Of a stretch of 64,000 nucleotides of DNA, positions 34,690 through 41,574 are shown piece after piece (position 1 is the first letter of the stretch; each line of letters opens with the position of its first letter). A program made the translations under genes and the position numbers. The stretch spans positions 21,124 through 85,123 of the forward strand of contig JAJFTI010000014.1 in the NCBI GenBank assembly GCA_021373115.1, read 5' to 3'. Under the pieces are notes generated by a model, which was not told where the DNA came from, searched no databases, and saw only the letters and a list, made by a program, of their open reading frames with translations. This stretch comes from Eubacteriales bacterium (GTDB lineage Bacteria > Bacillota > Clostridia > Christensenellales > CAG-138).

Positions 34690-35787
34690 TTACGGTTTCA
34701 CAGTTCCCGCAGGCGTTGGTGTCGGTGTTGGGGTCGGCGATACCGTTGGAGCCGCGGTTGGAACCGGCGTTGGCGTAATCGTCGCCGTTGGCGTTGCGGT
34801 CGGGGTTGGCGTCGGCGTTACGGTATTCATCGTTACGTATTTCCCAAAGACATATCCGGTCTTGTTTGTGGAAACCACGGTAATCTTCAGCCAGGTGCCG
34901 GAAGTAGCCAAAACGGTGACCCCTGTGTTCTTGGAAAGAATGCCGAGGCTGCTGTAGCTTGCCGACGGGCCGGAGCGGAAATTCACGCCGCCCGCGTTAA
35001 TATACCCGCTTGAGGTCGAAAGCTTCGGCGTTGGCGTAGGCGTTGTGTTCGCCGCGGAGTCAAGGGTCACGTACTTGGTAAAGACATATCCCGTTACGCC
35101 GGTCGCCTTCACCGTAATCTTGTACCAGTCCCCGCTCTTTTCCAGTACGGTGACCTCGGCCTGTTTCTGGAGTTGACCCAGCTTCGTCCCGCTAGTGGAA
35201 GCCGTCTTGCGGAAATTCACGTTGCTCGCGTTGATCTTCCCCGTGCCGAGCGAAGTGCTGCTGGAACCGACTACCTTGGCGATTACGGTTACATATTTCG
35301 GAGAGATGTATCCTTCCTTCGCCGTCGCGTGTACCTTGACTTTATACCAGCCGGTTGTTTTATCGGCCGAGTAGATCGTTACGCCCGCCTTGGAATCCAC
35401 GACCGCGAGACTTTCGCTCTTGGAATTCGCTTCCTTGCGCAGGTTTACCTTTCCGGTCGTCACGCCGATTGCATAGGCGGACAGACTGGACGAGTTGATG
35501 GAGATATATTTCCCGCTCACATATCCCGACTTGCCGATGGAAGGCACGTCAATTCTTAACCAGGTTCCGGACACCTCATAAATATTAACGGCATCGTTTT
35601 TCGCAAGCGTTGCTACGATTGCGTTTTTCGTATTCGGACCGCTGCGCATGTTGAGTTTCGTTGTGTTGACATAGCCCGTTGCCAGCGCGGTTTCGGCATG
35701 CGCCGCGTTTTGCGGCATTGCGGAAAAAAGCACCAGAACGCCGAGCACTCCCGCGAACAGTTTCAAAATATTCCTTTTCCAGTTCAT
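34690..35787 (-). CDS. Secreted protein with four SH3 domains and a Pro-Thr tail
   Basis: A 365-aa exported protein. The signal peptide (about 1-31) ends AHA. Four bacterial SH3 domains follow (about 37-97, 108-168, 182-242, 258-318), each with LNMRSGP/VNLRKEA/VNFRKTA/VNFRSGP, a W-x-K/R-I centre and a GYVxxKY end. The last 45 residues are almost only Pro, Thr, Val and Ala (TPTPTPTATP...). SH3 domains of this class bind peptidoglycan cross-bridges or stems, so wall association is likely; no enzyme domain is present. GGGGGGTGG precedes the ATG. The gene has a strong promoter with a palindrome over the start point. Confidence 0.9.
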   Translation of the reverse strand: MNWKRNILKLFAGVLGVLVLFSAMPQNAAHAETALATGYVNTTKLNMRSGPNTKNAIVATLAKNDAVNIYEVSGTWLRIDVPSIGKSGYVSGKYISINSSSLSAYAIGVTTGKVNLRKEANSKSESLAVVDSKAGVTIYSADKTTGWYKVKVHATAKEGYISPKYVTVIAKVVGSSSTSLGTGKINASNVNFRKTASTSGTKLGQLQKQAEVTVLEKSGDWYKITVKATGVTGYVFTKYVTLDSAANTTPTPTPKLSTSSGYINAGGVNFRSGPSASYSSLGILSKNTGVTVLATSGTWLKITVVSTNKTGYVFGKYVTMNTVTPTPTPTATPTATITPTPVPTAAPTVSPTPTPTPTPAGTVKP

Positions 35788-35820
35788 AGATCCACCCCCC
35801 GTGGTTGCTTAACGCTTTAG

Positions 35821-35843
35821 GTGTACTAGTTCTACTAATACAC
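35821..35843. promoter_or_regulatory. Imperfect palindrome over the SH3-gene start point (operator candidate)
   Basis: GTGTACTAGT, centre tct, ACTAATACAC: ten-base arms with one mismatch. The predicted +1 of the minus-strand promoter lies at about 35841, so a repressor bound here would block initiation. Confidence 0.5.
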
Positions 35844-35847
35844 TTGA

Positions 35848-35876
35848 ATACTACTACCTTCCTATACGAATGTCAA
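35848..35876 (-). promoter_or_regulatory. Promoter of the SH3 protein gene
   Basis: On the minus strand TTGACA (35876-35871), a 17-bp spacer and TAGTAT (35853-35848). Confidence 0.78.
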
Positions 35877-36007
35877 TGCAGGAGGGGTCGGGTTCACAAA
35901 GGAGTCACAAACCGTCTTTTTACCTGCCCTTTTTTCGCCGAAAACACCAATCTTAAATACACTTTATGTCCATACGATAAACAATTACGCTCCGTCGTAG
36001 CGAATAA

Positions 36008-36036
36008 TTGACACGTCGTAACTAGAATTCTATAAT
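36008..36036 (+). promoter_or_regulatory. Consensus promoter of the XRE-ImmA genes
   Basis: TTGACA at 36008-36013, a 17-bp spacer and TATAAT at 36031-36036, a perfect sigma-A promoter. The palindrome TAGAATTCTA (36023-36032) overlaps the -10 box and is a candidate operator for the regulator encoded next. Confidence 0.85.
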
Positions 36037-36054
36037 CAATTTGAGGTGATGGTT

Positions 36055-36390
36055 TTGACGCTGACCGATAAGCTGGATTTATTGCTGAACGAGCGCGGGC
36101 TGAACAAGTCCCAGCTTTCCGCGCTGTCCGGCGTGCCTTATACGACCATCGCAAGCCTCTATGAAAAAGGCGCGGAAAACGCAAAACGCTCTACGCTGCT
36201 GTCCCTTGCGCGTTGTCTGAACGTTTCGCTCGATTACCTCGCGGACGACAGCGTTTGCGACCCGAACGCGCAGATTCTCGCTTCTGCGGGACATTTCGAT
36301 CCCAGCCGCCTCACACCGGAGGGCCGCGAACGCTATGAGGAGTATATTGAGTTTCTCGCGGAGAAGTTTACCAAAGAATCCGCAAAATAA
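36055..36390 (+). CDS. XRE-family helix-turn-helix regulator
   Basis: A 111-aa DNA-binding protein. The Cro/C1-type helix-turn-helix covers about 4-62 (LDLLLNERGLNKSQLSALSGV, then TTIASLYEKG, RSTLLSLARCLNVSLDYLADD). The C-terminal 45 residues are an acidic helical tail. The start is uncertain: GTG 36046, ATG 36049 and TTG 36055 are in frame; GAGGTG at 36043 has the best spacing to the TTG. The leader is only about 12 nt. It is followed by an ImmA-type gene, as in ImmR-ImmA pairs, where the protease cleaves the repressor. Confidence 0.85.
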   Translation: MTLTDKLDLLLNERGLNKSQLSALSGVPYTTIASLYEKGAENAKRSTLLSLARCLNVSLDYLADDSVCDPNAQILASAGHFDPSRLTPEGRERYEEYIEFLAEKFTKESAK

Positions 36391-36472
36391 GCCGAGGCGC
36401 CATCATCCGAGCGAGCGGCGCGGCATGTTTTGCAAAAGTCTGTTCCGAATCACAGGAACGAGGGTGTAATCC

Positions 36473-36925
36473 ATGGATCGAATCGAAGAATTGTGCGACG
36501 AGGCCGGGGGGCTCGGCATTGACGTTCATCAGCGCGAAATCCCCGTGCCCGGCATGAGCGCCGCCTACATTAAAACCGAAACCGGCGAGCATATCGTCAT
36601 TCGGCAGGACGGAACGCAGGCCGAACGCGCCTGCTGGCTGGCGGAGGAGCTAGGGCATCACTATACCGGGTCCGACCGGAGGCTTCATTATACCGCCGCG
36701 GACGACTGGCGCGCGGAAGCGAAGGCACGCAAATGGGCGCACGACCGGCTTCTCTCCCCGGAAGCAATCCGCACCGCCGCGCGCAATACGGACGATATCT
36801 ACGAAATCGCGTTTACGCTCAACGTCAGCGTGGAGTTCCTGCGCGAATCCATCGACTGGTATATGGCGCGCGGACTCTGGGCGCCCGAAGCGCCGCCGGA
36901 GGAAGCACCGCCGGTCGATCCGTAA
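36473..36925 (+). CDS. ImmA/IrrE family metallopeptidase-like protein
   Basis: A 150-aa protein of the ImmA/IrrE (DUF955) family. The zinc motif region reads CWLAEELGHHYTG (about 55-67): the HExxH pattern is changed to EELGH, with the first His replaced by Glu, although a later His and Glu remain. The C-terminal part has the usual helical LLSPEAIRTAA and DDIYEIAFTLNVSVEFL segments. The gene starts about 80 bp after the XRE regulator, consistent with a repressor-antirepressor pair. No integrase or conjugation gene lies nearby, so the pair seems chromosomal. Whether it still cleaves protein is open. Confidence 0.82.
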   Translation: MDRIEELCDEAGGLGIDVHQREIPVPGMSAAYIKTETGEHIVIRQDGTQAERACWLAEELGHHYTGSDRRLHYTAADDWRAEAKARKWAHDRLLSPEAIRTAARNTDDIYEIAFTLNVSVEFLRESIDWYMARGLWAPEAPPEEAPPVDP

Positions 36926-36997
36926 CCGCTCCAAAGAACCATCTTGTGAAAAGACCGTTTATACTGCTCAATATCATTGCATCAGGGGTTATTCGAT

Positions 36998-37573
36998 ATG
37001 AAGATCTGTTCATCCTGCGGCGCGCAGGCCAGCTCCCGCGTGCGCCAATGCCGCGTTTGCGGCTCCGGTTCGTTTTTCTATATCTGCGAAAATTGCTCCG
37101 CTCGCTTTGCGTCACTTCGCTGTCCGCAATGCGGCGTCCTGCGGGAAAGCCGCGAGAAGGTTTGCCCCAACTGCGGCCGGCATACGTTTGACGCGCACTG
37201 CCCGGACTGCGGCGCGAACCTGCAAAACGTCGCTCCAGTTCGCGCGGAAGTACCGCGGGAAGTCTACGCCGTCCATGCGGGCGAAGGAGCGGCAATTATC
37301 CAAAGCGAGCAGGAACAGAATCGGGCAAAAGCGAGAAAAACGAGCGGCTGCGGCGTCGCATCGCTCGTTCTTTCGTTGATCGGTTATTGGAGCGCGAGCG
37401 ATATCGGCCTTGCGGGACTCACGTTCCTTGTTCCCGCTCTGATCCTTTTTGCCCTTGGCGCGGCGCTGGTCAAGGTTAACAATCGCCGCATCTGGTCGCT
37501 CATCGCCTCCGGTGTGCTGCTGCTGCTCAGCGCGGTCATGCTGGCGCTGTTCCCAGCCGGGTGGGGGAAATAG
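36998..37573 (+). CDS. Double zinc-ribbon membrane protein
   Basis: A 191-aa protein. The first 78 residues hold eight CxxC-type pairs in zinc-ribbon arrangement (CSSCG, CRVCG, CENC, CPQCG, CPNCG, CPDCG), followed by a linker and three hydrophobic helices (about 116-140, 143-160, 168-187). Such proteins are common in Clostridia and have no known role. The ATG at 36998 has AGGGG upstream; a TTG seven codons earlier is less likely. A non-coding stretch and tRNA genes follow. Confidence 0.8.
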   Translation: MKICSSCGAQASSRVRQCRVCGSGSFFYICENCSARFASLRCPQCGVLRESREKVCPNCGRHTFDAHCPDCGANLQNVAPVRAEVPREVYAVHAGEGAAIIQSEQEQNRAKARKTSGCGVASLVLSLIGYWSASDIGLAGLTFLVPALILFALGAALVKVNNRRIWSLIASGVLLLLSAVMLALFPAGWGK

Positions 37574-37676
37574 CAGAGCATTGATTCCGTAAGGGTAAAG
37601 CCACCGATTCCATTCGCCCCGTCCTCCTGAGCATACAAAAAACCCGCTGGCAAGGCGGGTCTTTTGGTTACTTGCG

Positions 37677-37750
37677 TGGCAGCGGAACTAGGATTCGAAC
37701 CTAGACAATACGAGTCAGAGTCGTAGGTGCTACCATTACACAATTCCGCT
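37677..37750 (-). tRNA. tRNA-Gln(CUG)
   Basis: Read on the minus strand: acceptor AGCGGAA pairs with TTCCGCT, discriminator G and encoded CCA, anticodon loop CTCTGAC (anticodon CTG), T-arm GGTTCGAATCC. All stems fold. Confidence 0.95.
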
Positions 37751-37958
37751 ATATACAACAAAACGAGAGTATCCCGAGGTGCCGTTCGTCTTTGCTATAA
37801 CACCCGCCTCCCGGCAGGTGGGTACGCCGTGATCGCCGCGACCTTCCCGCGCGTAACGGGCTTGATCTTGTCTTCTCAACGAAACGCTCCCGAAGTCACT
37901 CTGTGGGTTTATAACCGAAAACGTAACGCACACCGCAGGATTCTCTGTTTTTTCAAGG

Positions 37959-38035
37959 TGGTGGGATTAGTTGGGATCGAACCAACGACCTCTACGATGT
38001 CAACGTAGCGCTCTGACCAGCTGAGCTATAACCCC
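37959..38035 (-). tRNA. tRNA-Val(GAC)
   Basis: Read on the minus strand: acceptor GGGGTTA pairs with TAATCCC, discriminator A and encoded CCA, anticodon loop TTGACAT (anticodon GAC), T-arm TTGGTTCGATCCCAA. The 208 bp between this gene and tRNA-Gln hold nothing recognisable; the two could be one transcript. Confidence 0.95.
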
Positions 38036-38048
38036 GAGTGCACATATT

Positions 38049-38076
38049 ATTATACACATGGGGAATGAAAAAGCAA
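38049..38076 (-). promoter_or_regulatory. Promoter of tRNA-Val
   Basis: On the minus strand TTGCTT (38076-38071), a 16-bp spacer and TATAAT (38054-38049), about 14 bp before the tRNA. Confidence 0.72.
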
Positions 38077-38382
38077 GACGTTTTTTCTCATTTTCGATTC
38101 GAAAAATCGAGCCGCTTCCCCTGCGCGCGGTTAGATTTTATTCAGCCGCAATTATTTCATTCTTTGTCCGCCGCGAAAAATCCGCCGAATTCGCGGTGCT
38201 TTTTCAGGAAAATCGCCCCCCGTTTTCACCATGCGTCCGGTATGTTTCAAAGCGGAAAGCTGGCGTTTTTGCATGTAACAGGAAGTTCACTTTCTATCCA
38301 TTGCTATTCCATAAGCGGGTAGTACATTATCTTCAGAGCAAGGACAAAGACAGACCCCCAATATTACCTCCCATCCCATCCC

Positions 38383-38425
38383 AATCAAAAGCACCTACGA
38401 AAAAGTAGGTGCTTTTGATTTTTTG
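38383..38425 (+). terminator. Perfect long terminator hairpin at the head of the repeat array
   Basis: AATCAAAAGCACCTAC, loop gaaaaa, GTAGGTGCTTTTGATT: a perfect 16-bp stem followed by TTTTT. The right arm is also the beginning of the first 56-bp repeat unit. No gene is seen directly upstream on the plus strand (38036-38382). Confidence 0.8.
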
Positions 38426-38766
38426 GTTCTTTTTTTGCGAAAAGAAGCACCTTGTTTTTTGCAGGCTCTTTTGATTTTTTGGTACTTCTTTTTCGAAAAG
38501 AAGCACCTTGTTTTTTGCAGGTGCTTTTGATTTTTTGGTTCTTTTTTTGCGAAAAGAAGCACCTTGTTTTTTGCAGGCGCTTTTGATTTTTTGGTTCTTT
38601 TTTTGCGAAAAGAAGCACCTTGTTTTTTGCAGGTGCTTTTGATTTTTTGGTTCTTTTTTTGCGGAAAGAAGCACCTTGTTTTTTGCAGGTGCTTTTGATT
38701 TTTTGGTTCTTCTTTTGCGAAAAGAAGCATCTCGTTTTTTGCAGGTGCTTTTGATTTTTGGCTCTT
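38408..38766. repeat. 56-bp tandem repeat array, six full copies and a partial
   Basis: The phrase CTTTTGATTTTT recurs at 38412, 38468, 38524, 38580, 38636, 38692 and 38748, an exact 56-bp period. Each unit has the order GGTGCTTTTGATTTTTTGG, a T-rich run, GCGAAAAGAAGCACC, TTGTTTTTTGCA. Copies differ by a few bases. GCACC of one unit can pair with GGTGC of the same or the next unit, followed by T-runs, so every unit looks like a rho-independent terminator on the plus strand. The minus strand of a unit has no stop codon in any frame, which produces long A-rich open frames that are not believable genes. The array ends about 135 bp before the AraC-type gene. Confidence 0.92.
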
Positions 38767-38900
38767 CTCGCAGCTGGTATAAGGTTTATAATACCGTTAG
38801 GGTATGCTAACGCATTTGGCTGGCACCTCTCAACATACGGCAAGGATTCAGAGGAATTCAAGACCGGTATCCTGTAATATAACGACATGAGGACGATGGT

Positions 38901-39767
38901 ATGGATTGGCTAGGACAACTCAATGACGCACTTCGCTATATCGAGGAGAACCTCGACGAGCAGATCGACCTGAATCAGGTTGCCAAACTCGCCTGCTGTT
39001 CCAGTTTCCATTTTCAGCGGATGTTTTCCTATATGGCCAATGTGCCGCTCTCGGAATACATTCGCAGGCGCAGAATGACGCAAGCCGCTTTCGATCTGCA
39101 AAACAGCCGCGTGAAGGTTCTCGATCTTTCCCTGCGCTATGGATACGACTCGCCAACGGCATTCAACCGCGCTTTTCAGAGCGTTCATGGCGTATCCCCT
39201 TCCGAAGCGCGAAAGCACGGCGTAACCCTGAAAGCCTATCCTCCCATCCGCTTCAAAATCACGATACGAGGTGAAGCTGAAATGAATTATCGAATTGAGA
39301 CGAAAGAATCCTTCCGAATTGTCGGTGTAAAGCTGCGGGCGAATTGGTCGCCCGAAAAGCAGGAGGGGTTTGGCGAAGTGCCGAAGTTCTGGGCGAAACA
39401 CGCGCAGCTTGGAACCATTCCACAGCTTTGTCAGATCATGGATCCGAAGACGCCCGGAATTTTCGGTGTAAGCACAGGGGACTGGCAGCATGCCGGACAG
39501 TTCGACTACTACATTGCGGTAGCCAGCGGCCAGCCTGTTCCTGAAGGGATGACCGCGTACGAGGTTCCCGCCTGTACTTGGGCGATTTTTGAATGCAGAG
39601 GCGCTATGCCTGCCGCAATTCAGTCCCTCCAGCAGCGCATCGTCACGGAATGGCTGCCGGGCAGCGGTTACCAATATGCAAACGCACCGGACATCGAACT
39701 GTATTCCGAGGGAGATCAGTCCTCGCCGGATTATACCTGTTGGGTCTGGCTGCCGGTTCAGCAATAA
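38901..39767 (+). CDS. AraC family regulator fused to a GyrI-like effector domain
   Basis: A 288-aa regulator. Residues 5-110 are the double helix-turn-helix AraC domain (LNQVAKLACCSSFHFQRMFSYMANVPLSEYIRRRRM; GYDSPTAFNRAFQSVHGVSPSEARK). Residues 128-288 are a GyrI/SbmC-like ligand domain (NYRIETKESFRIVGVKL..., AIFECRGAMPAAIQSL...W). The family resembles Rob/TetD-type drug-responsive regulators. GAGG precedes the ATG. An internal GAGGTGA with 7-nt spacing precedes an in-frame ATG at 39282, exactly at the GyrI domain start, so a free ligand domain may also be produced. The gene is convergent with another GyrI-domain gene. Confidence 0.9.
   Translation: MDWLGQLNDALRYIEENLDEQIDLNQVAKLACCSSFHFQRMFSYMANVPLSEYIRRRRMTQAAFDLQNSRVKVLDLSLRYGYDSPTAFNRAFQSVHGVSPSEARKHGVTLKAYPPIRFKITIRGEAEMNYRIETKESFRIVGVKLRANWSPEKQEGFGEVPKFWAKHAQLGTIPQLCQIMDPKTPGIFGVSTGDWQHAGQFDYYIAVASGQPVPEGMTAYEVPACTWAIFECRGAMPAAIQSLQQRIVTEWLPGSGYQYANAPDIELYSEGDQSSPDYTCWVWLPVQQ
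39282..39767 (+). CDS. Possible internal translation product: free GyrI-like domain
   Basis: GAGGTGA at 39268-39274 and ATG at 39282 lie in frame in the AraC-GyrI gene. The 161-aa product would be the complete GyrI-like domain without the DNA-binding part. The site is visible; its use is inferred. Confidence 0.42.
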   Translation: MNYRIETKESFRIVGVKLRANWSPEKQEGFGEVPKFWAKHAQLGTIPQLCQIMDPKTPGIFGVSTGDWQHAGQFDYYIAVASGQPVPEGMTAYEVPACTWAIFECRGAMPAAIQSLQQRIVTEWLPGSGYQYANAPDIELYSEGDQSSPDYTCWVWLPVQQ

Positions 39768-39791
39768 CGGTTGGAACATTCCGCACTCAAC

Positions 39792-39825
39792 AAAGGGATA
39801 CCGCTTTTCCGGCGGTACCCCTTTT
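39792..39825. terminator. Bidirectional terminator
   Basis: AAAGGGATACCGC and GCGGTACCCCTTTT pair with one mismatch; A- and T-runs flank both sides, between the two GyrI-domain genes. Confidence 0.82.
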
Positions 39826-39829
39826 CTGT

Positions 39830-40501
39830 TCAAACGCGATCCGTTTCGAAATGACTGCGCGAATCCTTCACGACCGGATGCCGCAGAATCGTCCTGCGCT
39901 TATCCGGCGTGGACTTGCGCGGGTCGCCCAGATAGATTTCGTGGTGCTTTCTGGCCGCGCCCAAATCGTTTCGATACCCGTTCTGCGTGAGGAATTCGTC
40001 CATGCGCGCAACGGTTGCGGGTTCGTCGTCGTACGCGCCAATGTGCATACACTGCACGCATAGGCCTTCGTGATAATGAATGAACCGCGCACCGGAGGCA
40101 TCCAGCCCTTTTTTCCGGCGTACCTGCTCCTGCGCCCAGTCCAGCACGTCCTCGTCCACAAACGCGGGCTGGCGAATCATGCTCGTCCACTCAAACCCCG
40201 CTTTATTGTCGTAATCCACGCCCGGCTGACCACCCGCCATCTGCCAGAGCCCCTCCAGCGGCGGAACCCGGTAAGCAAAAAACCCGCCGATGACGTGCCC
40301 GCCCTTGCCGCTCATCTTGATCGTATAGCTCAGCGCGTAGAGCAGCGACACCGCGTCCGCATACGCGCCGCCCTCCTCGTTGGGATTGCCCGCGCCGTCC
40401 ACGGCTAGAAACGTCATCTCCGGCACGTCAATCAGCGAAGGTTCCGTCTTTGGCTGATAGAGCGCCTTCTCCTCTTTTATAAAATCATAAATCGTTTCCA
40501 T
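39830..40501 (-). CDS. GyrI-like small-molecule-binding protein
   Basis: A 223-aa cytoplasmic protein of the GyrI-like (COG4832) group. It begins METIYDFIKEEKALYQPK, followed by EMTFLAVDGAGNPNE (about 26-40), YTIKMSGKG, a Trp/Gly-rich centre and CMHIGAYDDEPATVARMDEFL (about 154-174), the conserved second half of the GyrI fold. Such proteins bind cationic or aromatic small molecules; several hydrolyse or sequester them. AAGGGGA precedes the ATG at 40501, preferred over an ATG 13 codons earlier. It faces the AraC-GyrI regulator tail to tail. Confidence 0.83.
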   Translation of the reverse strand: METIYDFIKEEKALYQPKTEPSLIDVPEMTFLAVDGAGNPNEEGGAYADAVSLLYALSYTIKMSGKGGHVIGGFFAYRVPPLEGLWQMAGGQPGVDYDNKAGFEWTSMIRQPAFVDEDVLDWAQEQVRRKKGLDASGARFIHYHEGLCVQCMHIGAYDDEPATVARMDEFLTQNGYRNDLGAARKHHEIYLGDPRKSTPDKRRTILRHPVVKDSRSHFETDRV

Positions 40502-40552
40502 TTGAATTCCCCTTCTTCTGCTCTTCCGCCTTGTTTGCACCCATTCTATACT

Positions 40553-40580
40553 ATAAAACCTGACATGTTACTGTCAGGTT
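40553..40580 (-). terminator. Terminator after the membrane GDPD gene
   Basis: AACCTGACA, loop tgttac, TGTCAGGTT; on the minus strand TTTAT follows. Confidence 0.78.
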
Positions 40581-40596
40581 CGGAATGAGTATTCAA

Positions 40597-41424
40597 CTAA
40601 AAGCGCGGTTCCGGCCGGTAGTGCTCAAAGATGATCGCGTCGTTGCGCTCGGTCAGCTTCGCTTGGTCGTCCGCCGGATGTGCCGTCCAGGCCACGCGCA
40701 TCGCGCCCATCGCCTCGCAAAGCCGCGCAGAAAGGCACTTTGGCCCGATATGGTAAGCGATAAACTGCGGGTGCACCAGAATGTTCGTGAAAAGCCGGCT
40801 CATCATCAGCGCCTGATACCAGGGCACGTATTTCCGGGAAAAGCGCGCCGCTTCGGAGAGCTGCCCGCGCAGGATCTGCGGCGCATGCTGGTAGAACCAG
40901 CGCACCAGCAGCGGATGGAAGCTCTCAACGCAGTAATCGCCCCGGTATTCCAGCAGCAGCGCAAGTGTCTTTTCGCAGAGCGTTTTCCAGTCCCCGCTGC
41001 TTTTCAGCTCGACGATCATTGGAATTTTTCCGTCCAGAACGGCGAGTACATCCGAAAAAGTTGGAATCCGTTCCGCGGTGTCCAGCAGCGGGAACGCCTG
41101 CAGTTCGGCAAACGTATACGCGTCCACGCGCGCTTCCACGCCGCAAACGCGCTTAAGATCGTCGTCGTGAAACACAACGACCACCTTGTCCTTTGTGAGC
41201 TGAACGTCCAGCTCCACGCCATACCCCGCCGCAGCGGCGGCGCGAAACGCGGGCAGCGAGTTTTCCGGCACGGCCTGATCGGCCGAAAACAGCCCACGGT
41301 GCGCGAACATGCGCCGGACAAACGGCGCCCGCTGTGCCTTTGTACTCCGCGCGGGTAAAATCAGGGCAATCCAGAGCGCGGCAACGAGCAGCAAAACCGC
41401 AAGCGCGATCCACATGATATTCAT
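40597..41424 (-). CDS. Membrane-anchored glycerophosphodiester phosphodiesterase
   Basis: A 275-aa protein with one N-terminal membrane helix (about 3-23) and a GDPD TIM barrel. Motifs are FAHRGLFSADQAVPENS (about 40-56), ELDVQLTKDKVVVVFHDDD (about 71-89) and IVELKSSG (about 138). The orientation and role in lipid or teichoic acid turnover are inferred. CGGAGGATG precedes the ATG, and a minus-strand TATAAT lies at 41464-41459. It diverges from the MFS gene. Confidence 0.88.
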   Translation of the reverse strand: MNIMWIALAVLLLVAALWIALILPARSTKAQRAPFVRRMFAHRGLFSADQAVPENSLPAFRAAAAAGYGVELDVQLTKDKVVVVFHDDDLKRVCGVEARVDAYTFAELQAFPLLDTAERIPTFSDVLAVLDGKIPMIVELKSSGDWKTLCEKTLALLLEYRGDYCVESFHPLLVRWFYQHAPQILRGQLSEAARFSRKYVPWYQALMMSRLFTNILVHPQFIAYHIGPKCLSARLCEAMGAMRVAWTAHPADDQAKLTERNDAIIFEHYRPEPRF

Positions 41425-41574
41425 CCTCCGGTTGATTTGTGCGTCGAATTGTATTGTTATTATAGGCCAAATGCGCTACCATGTATATATCGTTGCGAAG
41501 CTCCGGTTTCGTGGCGGCCTGTCTGTTCTTTCGAAAATTCCCAGCAAAATTCAGAATAATTGGAGAAGCGGCAC

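Noticed and set aside
36008..37573. Integrated mobile element carrying the XRE-ImmA pair near tRNA genes
   Set aside because: No integrase, relaxase, phage or replication gene is present, and no direct repeat of the tRNA ends was seen.
37751..37958. A third tRNA between tRNA-Val and tRNA-Gln
   Set aside because: GC-rich inverted segments such as ACCCGCC/GGCAGGTGGGT occur, but no acceptor, anticodon and T-arm combination can be formed.
38058..38408. Plus-strand 116-aa frame before the repeat array
   Set aside because: It has no ribosome site, unusual composition, overlaps the tRNA-Val promoter region and ends inside the terminator hairpin.
38408..38766. CRISPR-like array
   Set aside because: The repeats are directly tandem with no variable spacers between them, and no cas gene is nearby.
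38385..38888. Minus-strand frames of up to 167 aa across the 56-bp repeats (Lys/Gln-rich)
   Set aside because: The repeat unit simply lacks stop codons in all three minus frames, so all frames stay open. There is no ribosome site, and the 56-bp period is not a multiple of three, so each frame cycles through the same DNA.
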